DNA of 64,000 nt from Caulobacter soli (GTDB lineage: Bacteria > Pseudomonadota > Alphaproteobacteria > Caulobacterales > Caulobacteraceae), in contig NZ_CP049199.1 in NCBI RefSeq assembly GCF_011045195.1, positions 372,001 to 436,000 on the forward strand, in the 5' to 3' direction. The number at the start of each line of letters is the position of its first letter. The first letter of the stretch is position 1. Below, piece after piece: positions 59,125 to 64,000 of the stretch. Position numbers and translations under genes: made by a program. Under the pieces are notes generated by a model. The model saw only the letters and a program-made list of their open reading frames with translations. It did not search any database and had not been told where the DNA came from.

Positions 59125-60543
59125 TTGAGCATCTGGACGCGCCGCAAGGCGATCGACACCGCCGGCGGCGACGCCGCCCACGCCCTGAAGAAGACGCTGA
59201 GCTGGTACCATCTGATCGCCCTGGGCGTCGGGGCCATCGTCGGCACCGGCATCTACACCCTGACCGGCGTCGGGGCGGGGCTGGCCGGGCCGGGGGTGAT
59301 GCTGTCGTTCCTGATCGCCGGCGCGGTCTGCGCCTGCGCGGCGCTCTGCTACGCCGAGCTGTCGACCATGATCCCGGCCTCGGGCAGCGCCTACACCTAC
59401 AGCTACGTGGCCATGGGCGAGCCGGTGGCCTGGTTCGTCGGCTGGAGCCTGATCCTGGAATACACCCTGGTCTGCGCGGCCGTGGCCGTCGGCTGGTCGG
59501 CCCACGCCCAGGGCCTGTTCCAGATGGCGGGCTTCCCCCACGCCCTGCTGGCCGGACCGCACCAGGGCGGGATCGTCAACCTGCCCGCCGTGATCATTTC
59601 CTTCGCCGTCGCGGGGCTGCTGGCCCTGGGGACCAAGGAAAGCGCCACGGTCAACATGGTGCTGGTGGTCATCAAGATCGCGGCGCTCGCCGTGTTCGTG
59701 GCCCTGTGCCTGCCGGCCTTCGACGCCAGCCATTTCACGCCGTTCCTGCCGCAGGGCTTCGCGGCCACGGCCGGGCCGGACGGGGTGAAGGTGGGGGTCA
59801 TGGCCGCCGCCAGCCTGATCTTCTTCGCCTTCTACGGGTTCGACGCGGTGTCGACCGCCGCCGAGGAGACCAAGAACCCCAAGCGCGACCTGACCATCGG
59901 CATCGTCGGCTCGATGCTGGTCTGCACCCTGATCTACATGGTGGTCGCCGCCGTCGCGATCGGGGCCTCGCGGGCCGAGGTGTTCTCCAAGAGCGAAGCC
60001 CCGCTGGTCTTCATCCTGGAGGCGTTGAGCCATCCGCGCATGGCCCAGCTGGTGGCCCTGGCCGCCGTCGTCGCCCTGCCGACCGTGATCCTGGCCTTCA
60101 TGTACGGCCAGAGCCGGATCTTCTTCGTCATGGCCCGCGACGGCCTGCTGCCCCAGGCCCTGTCACGGGTGAACAAGAAGACCGGCACCCCGGTGCTGAT
60201 GACCCTGCTGACCGGCGCCCTGTCGGCCGGCCTGTCGGGCCTGCTGTCGCTGAAGGACATCGCCGAGCTGGCCAACGCCGGCACCCTGGCGGCCTTCATC
60301 GCCGTGGGCGCCTCGGTGATCATCCTGCGGGTGCGCGATCCCGCCCGCCCCCGGGTGTTCTCCACCCCGCTGTGGCAATTGGTGGCGCCCGGGGCGATCC
60401 TGGGATGCCTCTACCTGTTCTCCAGCCTGCCGGCGAAGACCCAGCTCTACTTCCTGATCGCCCATGGGATCGGGGCGGCGGTGTATCTGCTGTACGGGGT
60501 GCGACGTAGCGTCCTGGCGCGGTCCGAGACCGGAACGGTGTAA
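59125..60543 (+). CDS. amino acid permease (APC superfamily, CAT-like)
   Basis: 472 residues with about 12-14 hydrophobic helices. The start is a TTG at 59125 (SIWTRRKAIDTAGG) with GGGAG at good spacing; the frame extends upstream into the family C repeat. The substrate-binding consensus of the superfamily is ALGVGAIVGTGIYTLTGVGAG, then GPGVMLSFLIAGAVCACAAL and CYAELSTMIPASGSAYTYSY. This layout is that of cationic or broad amino acid transporters. Position near an Lrp-type regulator supports amino acid uptake. Confidence 0.9.
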   Translation: MSIWTRRKAIDTAGGDAAHALKKTLSWYHLIALGVGAIVGTGIYTLTGVGAGLAGPGVMLSFLIAGAVCACAALCYAELSTMIPASGSAYTYSYVAMGEPVAWFVGWSLILEYTLVCAAVAVGWSAHAQGLFQMAGFPHALLAGPHQGGIVNLPAVIISFAVAGLLALGTKESATVNMVLVVIKIAALAVFVALCLPAFDASHFTPFLPQGFAATAGPDGVKVGVMAAASLIFFAFYGFDAVSTAAEETKNPKRDLTIGIVGSMLVCTLIYMVVAAVAIGASRAEVFSKSEAPLVFILEALSHPRMAQLVALAAVVALPTVILAFMYGQSRIFFVMARDGLLPQALSRVNKKTGTPVLMTLLTGALSAGLSGLLSLKDIAELANAGTLAAFIAVGASVIILRVRDPARPRVFSTPLWQLVAPGAILGCLYLFSSLPAKTQLYFLIAHGIGAAVYLLYGVRRSVLARSETGTV

Positions 60544-60572
60544 ACCGCTCGCGTTAACCGTGTTCGCTGGGG

Positions 60573-62867
60573 GTGGTATTGCAACGCTTGGTTCCGTCCA
60601 GACTCTGTAAACCGCCCTTCCTGCGTCCGGGCGTCTGGGCGCTTTTGGCCGCCATCCCCCTGGTCGCGTGCGGAGGGGGCGGCGGTGGCGGTGGTTCGGG
60701 GCCGTCTCCGGGCGTCACCATGGATCCGCCGCTCCCCCCTCCGCCTCCGCCCCCTCCGCCCCCGCCACCACCGCCCGGTCCCAGCACGAGCAGCGCCGAG
60801 TACCAGCGCGGCTGGAACCTCGCGGCGATCCACGCCGACGTCGCCTACGGCAAGGGCGCGACCGGCCAGGGGATCACCGTGGCGGTGATCGACACCGGGG
60901 TGGACGCAACCCAGGCCGACCTGGTCGGGGCGGTGTCGTCCAACTCCACCGATATCATCGGCCGTGGCGCCCTGGTCGGCTCCAGCCGCCACGGCACCCA
61001 GGTGGCGGACATCATCGCCGCGCGCTTCAACGGCTCCGGCACGATCGGCGTGGCCTACGGCTCGACCATCCTGTCGGTTCGGGCCGACGACAGCAGCAAC
61101 GCCACCGTCAGCTGCCCCGACTGCGTCTTCGATTCCGACGACATCGCCGCCGCCCTGGACTACGCCGTGGCCAAGGGCGCCAAGGTGGTCAATCTGTCGC
61201 TGGGCGGCGATGGTCCTGAGGGCGCGCGGTTCGAGGCCGCCCTGGTCCGCGCCGTCGCCGCCGGGACCGTGGTCGCCATCGCCTCGGGCAATGACGGCAA
61301 CGCCGATCCGTCCTATCCCGCCCGCTACGCCGCCGATCCGCGCTACGCCGGCGCGGTGGTCGCGGTCGGCGCCCTGACCCAGGCCGGGGTGATGGCCAGC
61401 TATTCCAACAAGGCCGGAACCACGGCCAACGGCTATCTGGCCGCGCCCGGCAGCAGCATCACGACCGAATGCGACAGCTCCGGATGTTCGATCGTGTCCG
61501 GCACCTCGTTCGCCGCGCCGCAGGTGGCCGGCGCCCTGGCCCTGCTGCTGCAGGCCTTTCCCAACATCTCGGGACGCGACGCGGTCGACATCCTGCTGCG
61601 CACCGCCGACGACCTGGGGACCACCGGAACCGACACCACCTACGGCCGGGGCGGCCTGGACCTGGCCCGGGCTTTCGCGCCGGTGGGGACCAGCAGCCTG
61701 TCCCTGGCCGGCGGCGGGACCACGGCCCTGACCGCGCCCGGCGTCGGCGGCAATGTCGCCTCAGCCTTCGGTTCGGCCCTGCGGCGCACCGACGGCCTGA
61801 AGACGGTGATCCACGACGACTATCACCGCCTGTTCGCGGTGAACCTGGCCGACGGCCTGCCGGGCGAGCGGCGCGGCGCCCTGCTGACCCCGCCGCCGAT
61901 CCAGGCCTCCAGCCAGGTCGTGCTGGGCGGTCCGGCCATGGGCGGGCTGAACCTGGCGGTCTCGGTCGAGGGGCCGGTGTTCGACGAGCGCGCCCACGAG
62001 CCCGAGCCGTCGCTGGCCCTGGGGCCCCAGCCCATGCGGTCGATGCGGATCCAGGCCCAGTTCGGACGCCTCAGCCTGTCCAACTGGAGCGGGCAGGGCG
62101 ATGCGCCGGCGCCGGCCGGCCAGGCGGGCCGCGACGCCTTCCAGACCATCGCCCGTCCCGACCGCAGCACCCAGGCCGCCTTGCGCTTTGGCCGGTTCGC
62201 CCTGCTGGCCGAACAGGGCTCGGCCCATCCGCGCCGGCCGTTGCAGATCACCGAGATCGAGGGCTCCAGCTACGCCTCGGCCACCGGCATGATGCAGCTG
62301 GGCGACGCCCTGTTCAGCCTGACCGGCGGGACGCTGGACGAGCCCCTGGGGCCGCTGGGCTCGTACCTGACGCCGGGCACGACCCTGGCCCTGCCGGCCC
62401 GGACCCGGTTCGGCGCGGCGGCGGTCGATTTTTATCCGGGCTCTGGCCTGTCGCTGCACGCCGACCTGTCGGTGGGCCGCATGGACGCCGACGGCGGGCT
62501 GCTGTCGCTGAACAACGCCGTCAGCAGCGCCTGGCGACTGGAGGCGGGCGCGGACTGCCGGCTGGTCGGCCTGGCCTGCTCGCGCCTGACCTTCGGGGTC
62601 GCCCAGCCCCTGCGGATCGAAGGCGGCAAGTTCCAGGCCCAGCTGGCCGACGTGCCGCTGGCCTATGACGACCCGCTGACCTTCTCGACCCGCCGGTTCA
62701 GCGCCGCGCCGGACGGCCGCGAGATCGACCTGAGCCTCGGCCTGGAGCGCGCCTTCGGGCCGCTGCGCTCGCTGGTGGTGCGCACCAGCCTGGCCCTGCA
62801 GCCGGGCCACCAGGCCGACGCGCCGCCGGAGCTTGGGGCGTTGGCGACATGGCGGTCGCGGTTCTGA
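60573..62867 (+). CDS. lipoprotein subtilase (S8) with possible C-terminal barrel domain
   Basis: 764 residues; the start is a GTG at 60573, with TTG at 60579 as alternative. Lipobox IPLVAC gives Cys33, followed by eight glycines and a 14-proline run (55-68) as surface spacer. The S8 domain carries Asp107 (VIDTGVDATQ), His140 (SRHGTQVADI) and Ser312 (SGTSFAAPQVAGA). The last 350 residues (about 400-764) are beta-rich with a final Phe (WRSRF), as in autotransporter barrels, though I cannot confirm closure. Such proteins act at the cell surface or are self-cleaved. A composite repeat follows. Confidence 0.82.
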   Translation: MVLQRLVPSRLCKPPFLRPGVWALLAAIPLVACGGGGGGGGSGPSPGVTMDPPLPPPPPPPPPPPPPPGPSTSSAEYQRGWNLAAIHADVAYGKGATGQGITVAVIDTGVDATQADLVGAVSSNSTDIIGRGALVGSSRHGTQVADIIAARFNGSGTIGVAYGSTILSVRADDSSNATVSCPDCVFDSDDIAAALDYAVAKGAKVVNLSLGGDGPEGARFEAALVRAVAAGTVVAIASGNDGNADPSYPARYAADPRYAGAVVAVGALTQAGVMASYSNKAGTTANGYLAAPGSSITTECDSSGCSIVSGTSFAAPQVAGALALLLQAFPNISGRDAVDILLRTADDLGTTGTDTTYGRGGLDLARAFAPVGTSSLSLAGGGTTALTAPGVGGNVASAFGSALRRTDGLKTVIHDDYHRLFAVNLADGLPGERRGALLTPPPIQASSQVVLGGPAMGGLNLAVSVEGPVFDERAHEPEPSLALGPQPMRSMRIQAQFGRLSLSNWSGQGDAPAPAGQAGRDAFQTIARPDRSTQAALRFGRFALLAEQGSAHPRRPLQITEIEGSSYASATGMMQLGDALFSLTGGTLDEPLGPLGSYLTPGTTLALPARTRFGAAAVDFYPGSGLSLHADLSVGRMDADGGLLSLNNAVSSAWRLEAGADCRLVGLACSRLTFGVAQPLRIEGGKFQAQLADVPLAYDDPLTFSTRRFSAAPDGREIDLSLGLERAFGPLRSLVVRTSLALQPGHQADAPPELGALATWRSRF

Positions 62868-62870
62868 GAA

Positions 62871-63109
62871 TCCCTCTCTCTGAGAGAGAGGGAGGGGCCC
62901 GCCGCGAAGCGGTGGGAGGGTGAGAGGTTTCACCGCTGGCCGGAAAATCCCGGGCCGGTGAGCTCCCTTCAAATGGAATTTAGACCTTCATCGCCGATGC
63001 GACCGCCGACACCCGTCCTCATCGGTGCTTTGTCCTGAGAGAATGTAACCTCTCACCCTCCCACCGCCTGCGGCGGCGGGCCCCTCCCTCTCTCAAAGAG
63101 AGAGGGATC
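62871..63109. repeat. composite paired-palindrome element, copy 2 (family A)
   Basis: Two family A units (62871-62930 and 63047-63109) in inverted arrangement flank a 116-base core. The core borders (CCGGAAAATCCCG on the left, GAGAGAATGTAACC on the right) repeat those of copy 1 at 11340-11630 in the opposite orientation, while the middle differs. It lies between the subtilase and acyl-CoA dehydrogenase genes. Confidence 0.85.
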
Positions 63110-63171
63110 TCGAACCGCGCAACATCGATCGCGGCGTTTGACGCCCAGCCCGCCATCGCTACAGTCTGCTC

Positions 63172-63185
63172 AAAACAAATGTTTG
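63172..63185. promoter_or_regulatory. AAAC-N4-GTTT motif upstream of acyl-CoA dehydrogenase
   Basis: AAAACAAATGTTTG contains AAAC-AAAT-GTTT, close to operators of PsrA-type TetR regulators of fatty acid degradation (G/C-AAAC-N2-4-GTTT-G/C). It lies 16 bases before the dehydrogenase ATG. Single, short site, so tentative. Confidence 0.4.
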
Positions 63186-63201
63186 AAGTGGAAGGAACGC
63201 C

Positions 63202-64000
63202 ATGGCCCTGGACCTCGAGACCCGCGCGCAGCTGATCGACACGGTCCGCCGGTTCGTCGCCGAACGGCTGCGTCCGATCGAGGCCAAGGTCGCCGAGGAC
63301 GACGCGGTGCCCGCCGAGATCATCGAGGAGATGAAGGGCCTGGGGCTGTTTGGCCTGTCGATCCCGGAAGAGTTCGGCGGCCTGGGCTTGAACATGGAAG
63401 AGGAATGCCTGGTCGGCATCGAGCTGGGCCGCGCCTCGCCGGCTTTCCGCTCGGTGTTCGGCACCAATGTCGGCATCGGCAGCCAGGGGCTGGTGATGTA
63501 CGGGACCGACGACCAGAAGGCCAAGTGGCTGCCCGGCATCGCGTCCGGCGAGATCGTCACCTCCTTCGCCCTGACCGAGCCCGAGGCCGGTTCCGACAGC
63601 GCCGCGGTCCAGACCCGCGCGACCCGCAACGGCGACGACTATGTGCTGAACGGCTCCAAGCGCTACATCACCAACGCCGGCAAGGCCTCGCTGTTCACGG
63701 TGATGGCCCGCACCAATCCCGACGCCAAGGGCGGTTCGGGCGTCTCGGCCTTTCTCGTGCCCAGCGGCCTGCCGGGCCTGTCGGTCAGCAAGCCCGAGAA
63801 GAAGATGGGCCAGCAGGGCGCCCACATCCACGACGTCACCTTCGACAATGTCCGCGTGCCGGCCTGGAACCGCCTGGGCGAGGAGGGCGAGGGCTTCAAG
63901 GTGGCCATGCAGGTGCTGGATCGCGGCCGGCTGCACATCGCCGGGGTCTGCGTGGGCGTGGCCGAGCGATTGCTGGCCGACTGCGTGGCCTATGCCAGCG
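63202..64000 (+). CDS. acyl-CoA dehydrogenase, 5' part
   Basis: FAD-dependent acyl-CoA dehydrogenase introducing a 2,3-double bond in acyl-CoA. Starts at the ATG at 63202 with AAGGA upstream and runs open to the right edge, 266 codons present of about 380-400. The N-terminal helical domain (TVRRFVAERLRPIEAKVAED) is followed by the beta domain with the family signature SFALTEPEAGSDSAAVQTRA and LNGSKRYITNAGKASLF. The C-terminal helical domain and catalytic Glu lie beyond the window. Chain length preference is not evident. Confidence 0.95.
   Translation, partial: MALDLETRAQLIDTVRRFVAERLRPIEAKVAEDDAVPAEIIEEMKGLGLFGLSIPEEFGGLGLNMEEECLVGIELGRASPAFRSVFGTNVGIGSQGLVMYGTDDQKAKWLPGIASGEIVTSFALTEPEAGSDSAAVQTRATRNGDDYVLNGSKRYITNAGKASLFTVMARTNPDAKGGSGVSAFLVPSGLPGLSVSKPEKKMGQQGAHIHDVTFDNVRVPAWNRLGEEGEGFKVAMQVLDRGRLHIAGVCVGVAERLLADCVAYAS

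Noticed and set aside
1..64000. tRNA or rRNA genes
   Set aside because: No cloverleaf with GTTCRA-type T-loop and acceptor pairing, and no rRNA-like stretch, was recognised by eye. A covariance-model search would be decisive.

Overview
The window is a contiguous piece of a high-GC (about 68-70% by eye) alphaproteobacterial chromosome, most likely Caulobacter or a close Caulobacterales relative. Supporting this are the sucA-sucB-lpd order, a crotonyl-CoA carboxylase/reductase, an OprO/OprP-type porin next to pstS, many short signal-peptide proteins, and dense GC-rich intergenic palindromes. I saw no rRNA, tRNA, CRISPR array, transposase, integrase or phage gene. The window opens inside sucA and closes inside an acyl-CoA dehydrogenase gene.

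Layout. 1-4.3 kb: 2-oxoglutarate dehydrogenase complex (sucA 3' end, sucB, lpd). 4.4-9 kb: a small exported protein, an RraB-like RNase E regulator, a chemoreceptor, and a DUF484-xerC pair with overlapping stop and start. 9.2-18.5 kb: priA, a DHA2 drug exporter, TerC, an acyltransferase, a CHAP amidase, a CorA transporter and a pentapeptide-repeat protein. 18.8-26.7 kb: LysR, SDR, tautomerase, nitronate monooxygenase, dienoyl-CoA isomerase-like crotonase, a glycine-zipper/SH3 protein, DUF488, an alpha/beta hydrolase with an ankyrin protein, and a double-hotdog thioesterase. 26.8-31.6 kb: a Zur-type regulator, two class A acid phosphatases, and a polyamine pair (deoxyhypusine-synthase-like enzyme and ornithine decarboxylase). 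31.9-38.7 kb: an exported hydrolase divergent from an OhrR-type MarR regulator over TATCGCGATA palindromes, then phnCDE, then a Pho box in front of an OprO/P porin and pstS. 38.8-44.2 kb: a CNNM/CBS protein, a Rieske oxygenase, an M20 peptidase and an NAD-dependent epimerase.

44.2-48.5 kb is the least explained part: four consecutive minus-strand genes of somewhat lower GC. They encode an OmpA-domain protein, a four-helix membrane protein with coiled-coil arms, a lipoprotein with a possible von Willebrand A-like domain, and a glycine-zipper protein. They look like parts of one uncharacterised envelope apparatus. 48.6-57.8 kb: ccrA divergent from a crotonase, small proteins, a LuxR-type regulator without luxI, a glycosyltransferase plus LpxH-like phosphatase pair, TetR, and a low-GC membrane protein. 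58-64 kb: Lrp/AsnC with a likely operator, an amino acid permease, a lipoprotein subtilase with a possible C-terminal barrel, and an acyl-CoA dehydrogenase.

A striking feature is the intergenic DNA. Several families of palindromic repeats occur here, nearly always as two inverted copies around a short core, and two families recur with conserved inner borders. They resemble REP/BIME or MITE-type nonautonomous elements. Pathway links visible in the window are the TCA cycle (suc/lpd), acyl-CoA and ethylmalonyl-CoA metabolism (ccrA, two crotonases, thioesterase, acyl-CoA dehydrogenase), phosphorus acquisition (phnCDE, porin, pstS, acid phosphatases) and polyamine synthesis.
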